A stretch of 6,304 nucleotides of DNA from Actinomycetota bacterium (GTDB lineage Bacteria; Actinomycetota; Acidimicrobiia; Acidimicrobiales; CADCTF01), in contig JAHWJQ010000130.1 of the NCBI GenBank assembly GCA_019348305.1, positions 1 to 6,304 on the forward strand, given 5' to 3'. Below are positions 1 through 6,304 of this stretch, one piece after another. The position numbers were made by a program, and so were the translations under genes. Below the pieces are notes generated by a model that ran no database searches, was not told the origin of the DNA, and was given only the letters and a program-made list of their open reading frames with translations. Position 1 is the first letter of the stretch; every line of letters starts with the position of its first letter.

Positions 1-394
1 GCCGCCCGCTGAAATCGCAGTCGATGCCGTGCTCCTCCACCCAACGCGCCACCTGGGCGATCCCCGCCTGGTTCGCCTCGCCGTACATCCGGGCGACGTC
101 CTCACCGAAGCTGTCGACGAGGCCGGCGTAGGTGAGCCCGTGCAGCGAGCTGACCTTGGCCGTCGTGTAGCCGGTGACGCCACTGCTGAGCCTGCCCGCT
201 TCGAGCACCACGACCGTTGCGCCCGCCTCGACCACCGCCATCGCCGTGCTCAGCCCGGTGATGCCGGCGCCCACCACGGCCACGTCGTAGGTGGCTTCCG
301 AGGCGGCCGGATCGTCAGCCAACGGCGGGTAGGCCGGCCCCGAGTCGGTGGTGGTGACCCAGAGGGAGGGATTGGTCTCGTGGAGGCTGCCCAT
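1..394 (-). CDS. FAD-dependent oxidoreductase (DAO family, probably Rieske-fused), N-terminal part
   Basis: This is the N-terminal 131 codons of a flavoprotein oxidoreductase read on the minus strand; the rest lies beyond the window start. Seen in the sequence: a leader ending in a YPPL motif (residues 22-25), then a beta strand and the dinucleotide-binding motif VVGAGITG (40-47). The second strand ends in VVVLEAG, where Glu65 is the expected ribose-binding acid of FAD. Next come GVTGYTTAK (72-80) and SSLHG (82-86). From family knowledge, the combination of the YPPL leader and the TTAK/SLHG stretch is typical of DAO-fold (DadA-like) oxidoreductases that end in a Rieske [2Fe-2S] domain. That domain is not in the window, so the Rieske part is inference and the substrate is unknown. 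The ATG at 394 is chosen because the leader matches the usual start of the family; GAGGGG lies 11 bases upstream. It is divergent from the repair operon, with no obvious functional link to it. Confidence 0.82.
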   Translation of the reverse strand, partial: MGSLHETNPSLWVTTTDSGPAYPPLADDPAASEATYDVAVVGAGITGLSTAMAVVEAGATVVVLEAGRLSSGVTGYTTAKVSSLHGLTYAGLVDSFGEDVARMYGEANQAGIAQVARWVEEHGIDCDFSGR

Positions 395-480
395 GCCCGA
401 CGCTACCCCTCGGACCGGGAGGAGCCGCCCCGCCGAATCACACCGTTGTAATTGTCGCACCCTCCTGGGAACATGGAGTC
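395..480. promoter_or_regulatory. Divergent intergenic region, probable promoters for both directions
   Basis: This 86-base gap lies between the starts of the oxidoreductase (minus strand) and nurA (plus strand). It holds an AT-richer patch at about 436-455, unusual in this GC-rich window, with a short direct repeat TTGT-AA-TTGT at 446-455. Weak -10-like hexamers overlap there: TAATTG (449-454, plus) and TACAAC (450-445, minus). No convincing -35 box is visible in either direction. Promoter placement is inferred from gene orientation and local composition; no operator or regulator family is recognised. For nurA, GGGA at 467-470 lies 10 bases before the ATG and GGAG at 475-478 is probably too close to be the ribosome binding site. 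Confidence 0.35.
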
Positions 481-1491
481 ATGGCCGCCGCCGCTCCCCC
501 CCTGCCTGCGCCGCCCCCGAGCAGCCTCGAGACGGCTGCCCGCCGGCTGGCGGTGCTGCTCACCGGCGGCGGCTCCCAGCTCGCCGAGGCCGGTGGTCGT
601 GGCGACCTCGAGTTCGAGGCGGTGGTGGGCCTGCGCCCGCTCCCGCGGCGCGAACCGCCGTCGGACGCGTGGGCGGTCGACGGGGGCCAGGCGCTGGTCG
701 CCGACGCCCGCTGCGTCCAGCTCCTGGTCACGCGGGCGGCCCGCGTCCGCTTCCGGTCGGGTCGTTGCGTTCTGGAGGACGAGGGTGAGCTCCGGGCCGC
801 GGTCCTGGGCCTCGCCGAAGCCGGGGCCGCCCGCTCGGCCCTGCAGCTGCCCGGCCTGGCCGCCGACTGCGCCGTCGACGTCAACCTGCTGCGTGACCGC
901 TGGGAGTGGGACGCGGTGGAGCGTTGCCTGCTGGAGGCAGAGCGAGGGGCGGTGGTGCTGGTGGACGGGGACCTCCAACCCGACTGGCGCATCCCTTCGC
1001 GGTTCCTGGCCTCGCTGCTCGAGCGGGCGGCCGAGCGCGGGGTGGTGCTGGCCGGGATCACCAAGCACTCGTCTCTGGCCCGCGGCGGTGCGCCTCTGCT
1101 GGGCCAGCTCGAGGTCGAGGCCGCGGAGTTGTTCGGCCCGCGGACCAGGTGGTGGGCCCCGATCGCCCGCACCCGCCCCGATGTGGGGTACGGGCTGCAG
1201 GTGGTGGCGGCCCGGCTCGACCCCGACGCCCGCTTCGCCTTCCGGGTCGACCTGCCGGCCGACATCGACCCCGAGCCGGCCCTCGGCGCCCTGGCCGCCC
1301 TGTCCGACGACGCCGGGTTCCCCGGTTACCCCTACCCTCTGGCCGTGGCCGACCGGCTGGCGGCTTGCCCCGGGTGGCTCCGCCAGGAGGTGCGCATGCA
1401 GCTCGACGACCACTTCGACCGCGCCGGCGTTCCGCCCGAGGTGCGCGAACGTGCCTTCGCCGACCGCCACGGCCTGATGGAGCGGTCATGA
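481..1491 (+). CDS. nurA: DNA double-strand break repair nuclease NurA
   Basis: A 336-residue NurA-family nuclease. NurA is a metal-dependent 5'-3' exonuclease and single-strand endonuclease that works bound to the HerA translocase to resect broken DNA ends; this activity is family knowledge. Visible motifs are WAVDGGQAL (residues 64-72), with the first catalytic Asp at 67; VLVDGDL (159-165), a second acidic site at Asp162/Asp164; GITKHSS (192-198), the Lys-Ser motif of the family; a strand block DVGYGLQVVAARLD (234-247); and a C-terminal GYPYPLAVADRLA (282-294). The length is normal for the family. The first 15 residues are Ala/Pro-rich and probably disordered. The ATG at 481 is the first ATG in this frame after the divergent gene; the ATG at 473 is in another frame. 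It is the first gene of the operon and its stop overlaps the start of herA (ATGA). The assignment rests on motifs plus the herA neighbour. Confidence 0.9.
   Translation: MAAAAPPLPAPPPSSLETAARRLAVLLTGGGSQLAEAGGRGDLEFEAVVGLRPLPRREPPSDAWAVDGGQALVADARCVQLLVTRAARVRFRSGRCVLEDEGELRAAVLGLAEAGAARSALQLPGLAADCAVDVNLLRDRWEWDAVERCLLEAERGAVVLVDGDLQPDWRIPSRFLASLLERAAERGVVLAGITKHSSLARGGAPLLGQLEVEAAELFGPRTRWWAPIARTRPDVGYGLQVVAARLDPDARFAFRVDLPADIDPEPALGALAALSDDAGFPGYPYPLAVADRLAACPGWLRQEVRMQLDDHFDRAGVPPEVRERAFADRHGLMERS
1479..1482 (+). promoter_or_regulatory. Ribosome binding site of herA inside the end of nurA
   Basis: GGAG lies 5 bases upstream of the ATG at 1488 and inside the last codons of nurA. This supports the ATG at 1488 as the herA start, although the herA frame stays open far upstream into nurA. 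Together with the ATGA overlap it suggests that herA is translated by ribosomes finishing nurA. Confidence 0.5.
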
Positions 1492-3071
1492 ACGCCACCC
1501 CGGTGACACGAGGCCGGCTCTTCGGCAAGAACGTGCTGGAGGGTGAGTTCCGCGCTGCGCCCGACGAGGATCTCTTCCTGGGCGAATTGTTGGTCGCGGT
1601 GGACGAGGGCACGGGCCGGCGCTACCTGTTCCGGGTCGTCGACGTCACCTACGGCACCGAGCACCGTGAACCGGGGTGGGCGGAACGGGTGGCGGGCACC
1701 CTCCTCTGTGACGACGAGCGGGGCGAAGCCGGCGCGCATCCGCTCTACGAGCAGTCGAGGCGCACCTACCGCATCGCCCGCTGTCGCTGCCTCGGCTACC
1801 TCACCCCCGACGGGCTCGACTTCCGCAAGCCCAAGAGCCTCCCCACCCAGTTCTCCCGGGTGGTGGCCCCCGATACCACCGACTTCGAGTTCCTCCGGGG
1901 GCGCATGGGCGACCTGCCCGTCGGGCGGTTGCGCAGCGGTGAGTCCGAGGTCGACTTCACCGTCGGCATCCCCGGCAGCACCCTGGCCTCCCACGTCGGG
2001 ATCTTCGCCACCACCGGGATGGGCAAGTCAAACCTCATGCAGGTGCTGGCCGGCGGGGTGCTGCAGGCCCAGGGCCGCTACGGCCTGCTCCTGGTCGACC
2101 CGCACGGCGAGCATCGCAGCGCGCTGGCGCGCCACCCCTGGGCCGGCGAGCGGCTCCGCACCTACGCGGCGCGGCGGCTGCCCAACACCAACACGCTGCG
2201 GGTGAGCCTGGCCGAGCTCACCGTCGACGACCTGCGCACCGCCTATGAGTGGAGCCGCCCGCAGGAGGAGGCACTGTTCGAGCTCGAGCGCTTCTACGGC
2301 TCCACGGCCGGCGCCGGCCTGGCCTGGCTGCTGCCCTTCTCCCAGCTCGACGACCTCGCGCCGTTCCGCGAGATCGACCTCAACGGCCGGGTCGCCCTCA
2401 ACACCCTGCAGGTCGTGCACCGGCGGGCCCGGCGCATCGTCGAGCTCGACTGCGTCTCCCCCGACCCCAACCTCTCGGTCGGGGGCTCGATCGTCCGCGA
2501 CCTCACCCAGGGCAAGGTGGTCCTGGTCGACGTGAGCGGGCTGGGCTCGACGGAAGAGGTGCTCGTCGCCTCGTTCCTCGCTCGCCGCATCCTCGACGAG
2601 TGGTCCGGCGCCTACCTCGACGACCCCGAGCGCCACGAGCGCATGCCGACCGTGGCGATCGTGTTGGAGGAGGCCCAGCGGGTGCTGTCGTCCAACCGCG
2701 ACCGCGAGTCCAACGTCTTCCCCCGGGTGGCCCGCGAGGGCCGCAAGTTCAAAGTCGGCCTCTGCGCGATCACCCAGCAGCCGAAGCTGCTCGACGGGGA
2801 GCTGCTCAGCCAGTTCAACACCTTCTTCATCCTCGGGCTGGCCGACGAGAAGGACCGCAACATCCTGCGGGGCTCGTCCAAGCAGGACATCTCAGCGCTG
2901 GGCCCGGAGATCCAGACGCTCATGCCGGGCGAGTGCCTCATCGCTAACCTCGCCGCGCCGTTCGCCGTACCCGCCAAGGTGCACCTGTGGAGTGACGTGT
3001 GCCGGGCCGCTCCCCCGCCGCCGGCTCCCCGGGTGGCGGCGGCGCCCAACGTGGCGGCGTTGGTCGACTGA
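1488..3071 (+). CDS. herA: HerA family DNA helicase/translocase (DUF87 ATPase)
   Basis: A 527-residue HerA-type ATPase of the FtsK-HerA superfamily. HerA forms a hexameric ring that pumps double-stranded DNA into the attached NurA nuclease during end resection (family knowledge). Seen here: an N-terminal beta-rich region fitting the HAS-barrel (about residues 5-110), which in this family docks NurA; Walker A ATTGMGKS (174-181) with Lys180; LLLVDPHGEH after the next strand; an inserted helical region (about 235-340); Walker B AIVLEEAQR (390-398) with Glu394/Glu395; REGRKF (416-421) followed by a sensor-like ITQQP, where HerA proteins carry conserved arginines; and SSKQDISALGPEIQTLMPGE near the C-terminus. 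The last 20 or so residues are Pro/Ala-rich and probably flexible. The ATG at 1488 overlaps the nurA stop (ATGA). The frame is open upstream to 906, but that part reads as Arg/Gly/Pro-rich out-of-frame sequence within nurA. No membrane segment or FtsK gamma-like domain is present. Confidence 0.93.
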   Translation: MNATPVTRGRLFGKNVLEGEFRAAPDEDLFLGELLVAVDEGTGRRYLFRVVDVTYGTEHREPGWAERVAGTLLCDDERGEAGAHPLYEQSRRTYRIARCRCLGYLTPDGLDFRKPKSLPTQFSRVVAPDTTDFEFLRGRMGDLPVGRLRSGESEVDFTVGIPGSTLASHVGIFATTGMGKSNLMQVLAGGVLQAQGRYGLLLVDPHGEHRSALARHPWAGERLRTYAARRLPNTNTLRVSLAELTVDDLRTAYEWSRPQEEALFELERFYGSTAGAGLAWLLPFSQLDDLAPFREIDLNGRVALNTLQVVHRRARRIVELDCVSPDPNLSVGGSIVRDLTQGKVVLVDVSGLGSTEEVLVASFLARRILDEWSGAYLDDPERHERMPTVAIVLEEAQRVLSSNRDRESNVFPRVAREGRKFKVGLCAITQQPKLLDGELLSQFNTFFILGLADEKDRNILRGSSKQDISALGPEIQTLMPGECLIANLAAPFAVPAKVHLWSDVCRAAPPPPAPRVAAAPNVAALVD

Positions 3072-4186
3072 TGCGGGTCGCAGCCATCGGCGACGCCCAC
3101 CTGGGGCGGTCCTACCTCAACGTGGTCGACGAGACCGGGGTCAACCAGCGCGAGCGCGACTTCGAACGCTCCTTCGAGGCCGCCGTCGACCTGGCGCTGG
3201 CCCAGTCGCCCGACGTGGTCGTGTGGCTGGGCGACGTGTTCGACCACCCGCGGCCCACCTACCGCTCGTTCCGGCTGGCCCAGCGGTGCCTGGCCCGCAT
3301 CCGCGACCACGGGGCGCAGTGCGTCGTCATCAGCGGCAACCACGACACCCCCCGCCTCCCTGGCACCGGCAGCCCCTATTCGGCGCTGGCCGACACCTTC
3401 GGCGAGTTCCACTTCGCCCACCGGCTGGCCTACGAGCGCTTCGAGCTGCCCGGGCTGGTGGTGCACGCAGTACCCCAGATGCTGTCGGTCGAGGCGACCC
3501 TGGACGGGCTGGCCGAGGCGGCCGCTTCCCGCAGCCTCGATCGCTCGAACCTGCTGCTCACCCATCCCCGCATCACCCAGGTAGAGCCGCGCTATGCCGA
3601 CATCAACGAGATCGAGGTCGACGCCGGCCTGCTGCAGTCCGACTTCGTTCTGCTCGGCCACTACCACTTCCACACCAAGGTCCGCGACGGCGTCTGGTAC
3701 GCCGGCTCCACCGACACCTTCACCTTCGCCGACGACCCCGACAAGGCCAAGGGGATCCTGCTGCTCGACACCGACACCGGCGCCTGCCGCCACCTACCCG
3801 TGTCGGGACAGCGACCGCTGGTGACCCTGGAGACGGTGGAGGCGCTGGGGCTCTCTCCGGGCGAGATCCAGGAGCGGGTGCTCGAGCGGGCCGCCTCCGT
3901 GCCCAGCGGGGCGGTGGCCCGCCTCTACCTAGAAGGGGTCGATCCCGAGGCCTACCGGCTTCTCGACATCGAAGCGGTCCGAGACGCGGCGCGGGCCGCC
4001 CTGCACTTCAAGATCGAACCGCAGTTCGCGGGCATCGAGATGAAGGTGGAGCTGCCTGAGCTCGACTCGATGCCGGCGCGCTGGGAACGGTATGTGGCCG
4101 ACCAGGACCTCACCGGCTTCGACCGCACCCGCATCCGCGACCTCGGCAGGGAGTACCTGGCCCGGGCGGTGGAGGTGGCGGACTAA
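3071..4186 (+). CDS. sbcD: Mre11/SbcD-type DNA repair exonuclease (calcineurin-like phosphoesterase)
   Basis: A 371-residue Mre11 homologue, the nuclease partner of Rad50/SbcC. The family uses two Mn2+ ions for 3'-5' exonuclease and endonuclease activity, which clears blocked or hairpin DNA ends. All phosphoesterase motifs are visible: GDAHLG (residues 7-12; Asp8, His10), GDVFDH (54-59; Asp55), GNHD (89-92), LLTHPR (162-167; His165) and GHYHFH (196-201; His197, His199). YAGSTDTFTF (210-219) follows, as is usual where the catalytic domain meets the capping domain. The C-terminal part (about 250-371) would hold the DNA-capping region and the helices that bind the base of the Rad50 coiled coil. 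The ATG at 3071 overlaps the herA stop by one base (TGATG) and puts the first metal motif at the very N-terminus as expected; no strong Shine-Dalgarno precedes it, so translational coupling is likely. The archaeal-style name would be mre11. The sequence alone does not separate Mre11 from SbcD, but the neighbours favour the HerA-NurA type of system. Confidence 0.93.
   Translation: MRVAAIGDAHLGRSYLNVVDETGVNQRERDFERSFEAAVDLALAQSPDVVVWLGDVFDHPRPTYRSFRLAQRCLARIRDHGAQCVVISGNHDTPRLPGTGSPYSALADTFGEFHFAHRLAYERFELPGLVVHAVPQMLSVEATLDGLAEAAASRSLDRSNLLLTHPRITQVEPRYADINEIEVDAGLLQSDFVLLGHYHFHTKVRDGVWYAGSTDTFTFADDPDKAKGILLLDTDTGACRHLPVSGQRPLVTLETVEALGLSPGEIQERVLERAASVPSGAVARLYLEGVDPEAYRLLDIEAVRDAARAALHFKIEPQFAGIEMKVELPELDSMPARWERYVADQDLTGFDRTRIRDLGREYLARAVEVAD
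4171..4176 (+). promoter_or_regulatory. Candidate ribosome binding site for rad50/sbcC
   Basis: GGAGGT lies within the last codons of the mre11 gene, about 12 bases before the GTG at 4189. The spacing is somewhat long, and the mre11 TAA stop ends only 2 bases before the GTG, so re-initiation after termination may matter as much as this site. It supports GTG as the start, because no ATG occurs in this frame before the Walker A motif. Confidence 0.35.
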
Positions 4187-4188
4187 CC

Positions 4189-6304
4189 GTGCGGATCACC
4201 CGGCTCTACCTGCGCAACTACCGCGTCTATGAAGACGAGCTCGACCTTCCGGTTCCCGCCGGCCTGGTGGGCGTCTACGGCGTCAACGGCAGCGGCAAGA
4301 GCAGCCTGCTCGAGAGCCTCTTGTGGACGTTGTGGGGGCGCACCCGAACCCGGGTCGAAGACGTGCGCACCACCGGGATCAACGCCGACTGCGTGACCGA
4401 GGTCGAGTTCGAACACGAGGGCCACCTCTACACGGTGCGCCGCACCATCACGGGCATCAACTCCACCGTCCGGGCCTCGGCCGAGGCGGACGGGCTCCAG
4501 GTGGCGAGCGGGGTACGCGACGTCAAGCAGTACGTCCATTCGGTCCTGGGGATGGACGACGCTGCGTTCCGGGCATCGGTCTTCGCCGAGCAGAAGCAGC
4601 TCGCTTCGTTCAGCCGCCAGAAGCCGGCCGAGCGTCGCGAGCTGGTGCTGCGCCTGTTGGGCATCACCCCCCTCGACGTGGCCCGCGATGCCGCCCGGCG
4701 CGATGCTCGCGCCGCCCGCGACGACGTCGACCGGGTGCGGGTGCTGCTCCCCGACCTCGACGAGCTGCGCCCAGCGGCAGAGCTGGCGGCAGCCACGGCC
4801 GAGCGGCTGGGGGCCGAGGCTGCCTCGGAAGCGACCGCGGCAGTGACCGCTGAGAAAGCGCGCGCCGACGCCGAGGCCAAGGCCGCCGGCTTGGAGGAGC
4901 TGCGCCACGAACACGATGCACTGGTCGCCGAGGGCAAGGGGGTGCGGGCCGAGATCGATCAGGGCAACGAGCGGGTCGCCCTGCTCGAGGCCGAGCTCGC
5001 CCGGCTGGCTGCGGCGGAGTCAACGCTCGACGAGGTTCGCCAGGCAGCCGAAGGCGCCGACGATCTCGACGAGCAGCTGCGGCTGGTGCGGGCGGTGGTC
5101 GAGGCCACGGTGGCGCTCGACCGCCTGCCCGAGCCGCCGGCCGTCGAGGCGCCCGACGAGGAGGCCGTGGAAGCGGCCCGGGCAGCGGCCGACCAGCTTC
5201 GGGGCTGCCTCGACACCGTCACAGGTGAACTTCGGGCGGCCGAGGCGGCGCTCGAACGGGCCCGGGTGCAGCTCGCTCGCTCTTCGGAACTGTCGGCCGA
5301 CCAGGACTGCCCGGTCTGCGGCCAGGAGCTGGGCCAGGCCTTCGCCCAGGTGCAGTCCCACCGGCAGGTCGAGGTGGACGAGGCGCAACGGCGCTTGGAC
5401 GATCTCGTCCAGCAACGGGATCGCCTCGTCGTCGACGCCCAGCAGGCGGCAGCCCAGCTGAAACACCAGCTGGGGGCCTGCCGAACGGCAAGGGAGGCCT
5501 GGGAGGCAGCCGAGCGGCTGCGAGAGCGGCGGGTGGCCGCCGTCCAGGCCCGAGAGGCGGCGGTGGCCCGCCTGGGCAGGGACGCCGCCGAGGGCGAGGT
5601 CGACCGGCTGACCCGGGCGCTGGCCGAAAAGCGAGATGCGGCCAGCACGTTCCACCGCCTTGTCGGGCTACTCGAGCGCAAGCCGGTGGCAGAGGCCCGG
5701 TTGGTCGACGAGCGCGAGCGCCTGGCCGTCGCCGCCAGCCGCCGAGCGACGCTGCTCGAGAAGGTGGCCGCCCTCGGCTTTGACGCCGGCGCCCTCGAGG
5801 CGGCCAGGGTGGCCCGCGACGAGGCCCGGCGGCGCAGCGAGGTGGCCGCCCGGGCCGCCGAGGAGGCCAGGCTGGCCGCTGAGCGGGCGCGGGTGACGGC
5901 CGAGGCCGAGGCGCAGCGCCTGGCCGACGCCGAGCGCCAGCACCAGGCACTGGCCGCCCGAACCGAAGACGCCCGCCACCTCGGGCGGCTGGCCGAGCTC
6001 CTCAATGCCTTCCGGACCTCGGTGGTGGCCACCGTGGGGCCTCGGCTTTCAGCCCAGGCCGCCGACCTGTTCGGCGAGCTCACCGACCACGAGTACGACC
6101 TGTTGAAGGTCGACCCCGAGACCTATGAGATCCAGATCGTCGACCAGGGCCGAGCCTTCGGGATGGAGCGCTTCTCGGGCTCCGAGACCGACCTGGCCAA
6201 CCTGGCGCTGCGGGTGGCCATAAGCGAGCACCTGCGGTTCCAATCCGGTGGTGCAGTCGGGCTGCTCGTCCTCGACGAGGTGTTCGGCCCCCTCGACGAC
6301 GACC
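4189..6304 (+). CDS. sbcC: Rad50/SbcC-type SMC family ATPase, C-terminus cut by window end
   Basis: The first 705 residues of a Rad50/SbcC ATPase, which with Mre11 forms the ATP-gated clamp that binds and processes DNA ends. The start is GTG at 4189; it gives the classic N-terminal strand RITRLYLRNYRVYEDELDL and then Walker A GVNGSGKS (residues 31-38; Lys37). The Q-loop region is VFAEQKQLASF (131-141; Gln135). Long Ala/Glu/Arg/Leu-rich coiled-coil arms span about 170-373 and 380-598, joined by the zinc hook CPVC (Cys374, Cys377). The second ATPase lobe follows, with the signature FSGSE (662-666) and Walker B LLVLDEVFG (692-700; Asp696, Glu697), and then the D-loop PLDDD at the window edge. 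The signature differs from the usual LSGGE. Probably only some tens of residues are missing, which would give a total of about 750-800 and makes this a short member of the family. It is the last visible gene of the operon. The zinc hook and the mre11 neighbour exclude a condensin-type SMC. Confidence 0.93.
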   Translation, partial: MRITRLYLRNYRVYEDELDLPVPAGLVGVYGVNGSGKSSLLESLLWTLWGRTRTRVEDVRTTGINADCVTEVEFEHEGHLYTVRRTITGINSTVRASAEADGLQVASGVRDVKQYVHSVLGMDDAAFRASVFAEQKQLASFSRQKPAERRELVLRLLGITPLDVARDAARRDARAARDDVDRVRVLLPDLDELRPAAELAAATAERLGAEAASEATAAVTAEKARADAEAKAAGLEELRHEHDALVAEGKGVRAEIDQGNERVALLEAELARLAAAESTLDEVRQAAEGADDLDEQLRLVRAVVEATVALDRLPEPPAVEAPDEEAVEAARAAADQLRGCLDTVTGELRAAEAALERARVQLARSSELSADQDCPVCGQELGQAFAQVQSHRQVEVDEAQRRLDDLVQQRDRLVVDAQQAAAQLKHQLGACRTAREAWEAAERLRERRVAAVQAREAAVARLGRDAAEGEVDRLTRALAEKRDAASTFHRLVGLLERKPVAEARLVDERERLAVAASRRATLLEKVAALGFDAGALEAARVARDEARRRSEVAARAAEEARLAAERARVTAEAEAQRLADAERQHQALAARTEDARHLGRLAELLNAFRTSVVATVGPRLSAQAADLFGELTDHEYDLLKVDPETYEIQIVDQGRAFGMERFSGSETDLANLALRVAISEHLRFQSGGAVGLLVLDEVFGPLDDD

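Larger units (their letters stand above)
481..6304 (+). other. nurA-herA-mre11-rad50 DNA end-resection operon
   Basis: Four co-directional genes with no room for internal promoters or terminators: a 4-base overlap (nurA/herA, ATGA), a 1-base overlap (herA/mre11, TGATG) and a 2-base gap (mre11/rad50, TAA-CC-GTG). The spacing implies one transcript with coupled translation, which suits subunits that assemble into complexes (HerA hexamer with NurA; Mre11-Rad50 heterotetramer). From family knowledge, these four proteins together resect double-strand breaks to 3' overhangs in archaea, where the genes are often clustered. Their joint role here is inferred from content and layout. The operon may continue beyond the right edge. 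Confidence 0.85.

Noticed and set aside
29..451. Plus-strand open frame of 140 codons at the left edge.
   Set aside because: It is opposite the flavoprotein gene, whose FAD-binding motif is clear on the minus strand; this frame is Arg/Gly/His-rich without features.
403..1470. Long minus-strand open frame (355 codons) opposite nurA.
   Set aside because: Its residue pattern is the low-complexity type expected on the antisense strand of GC-rich genes, and the plus-strand NurA motifs are clear.
906..1487. The herA reading frame is open upstream for 194 more codons, which would give a 721-residue protein.
   Set aside because: This part overlaps nurA in another frame and reads as Arg/Gly/Ala/Pro-rich sequence without domain character. 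ATG at 1488 has a good ribosome binding site and gives a normal HerA N-terminus.
2999..3070. An ATG at 2999 in the mre11 frame would add 24 residues.
   Set aside because: The extra residues are Pro/Gly-rich and overlap the herA end. The ATG at 3071 puts the first metal motif GDAH at residues 7-10, as is normal in the family.
2612..3793. Minus-strand open frame of 393 codons across the herA/mre11 junction.
   Set aside because: It is antisense to two well-supported genes, has Gly/Val/Ala-rich composition and no recognisable domain.
4959..6083. Minus-strand open frame of 374 codons, Ser/Arg/Ala-rich.
   Set aside because: It is the antisense shadow of the Rad50 coiled coil; the Ser/Arg richness comes from reading Ala/Glu/Arg codons backwards.
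481..6304. Possibility that the operon is a phage-defence island of the HerA type.
   Set aside because: Known HerA defence systems pair HerA with effectors such as SIR2 or DUF4297. None is present here, and there are no mobile-element marks; NurA, Mre11 and Rad50 point to housekeeping end resection.

Overview
The window is a stretch of high-GC bacterial chromosome (roughly 70% GC by eye, G/C at most third codon positions, one GTG start). It is packed with genes and holds no RNA gene, insertion sequence, CRISPR array or visible terminator. Base composition, Ala/Arg/Glu-rich proteins and the style of the genes suggest an actinobacterium-like organism, perhaps of the Acidimicrobiia type. That placement is an impression from composition and remembered family members, not a demonstrated assignment.

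Left edge (1-394, minus strand): the N-terminal 131 codons of an FAD-dependent oxidoreductase of the DAO family, probably the group that carries a C-terminal Rieske [2Fe-2S] domain. It is cut by the window start. A short gap (395-480) separates it from a divergently transcribed operon and holds the only AT-rich patch near a gene start, so it probably contains the promoters for both directions.

Positions 481 to 6304 (plus strand): four tightly packed genes form one operon, nurA - herA - mre11/sbcD - rad50/sbcC. The junctions are a 4-base overlap (ATGA), a 1-base overlap (TGATG) and a 2-base gap before a GTG start. Every protein retains its diagnostic motifs: the DGG and second-Asp motifs of NurA; Walker A, Walker B and the REGRKF motif of HerA; the five phosphoesterase motifs of Mre11; and Walker A, Q-loop, CPVC zinc hook, signature and Walker B of Rad50. 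The last gene runs off the right edge just after Walker B, so only a short C-terminal piece should be missing. It is easy to overlook because it begins with GTG and has no stop codon inside the window.

Together the four products match the DNA-end resection machinery best known from archaea. Mre11-Rad50 recognises and opens double-strand ends, and the HerA hexameric translocase with the NurA nuclease resects them to give 3' single strands for recombinase loading. A complete, motif-intact set in one compact operon in a probable bacterium is the most interesting feature here. It is a known type of system rather than a clearly new one. Smaller points of interest are a variant Rad50 signature (FSGSE instead of LSGGE) and rather short coiled-coil arms.
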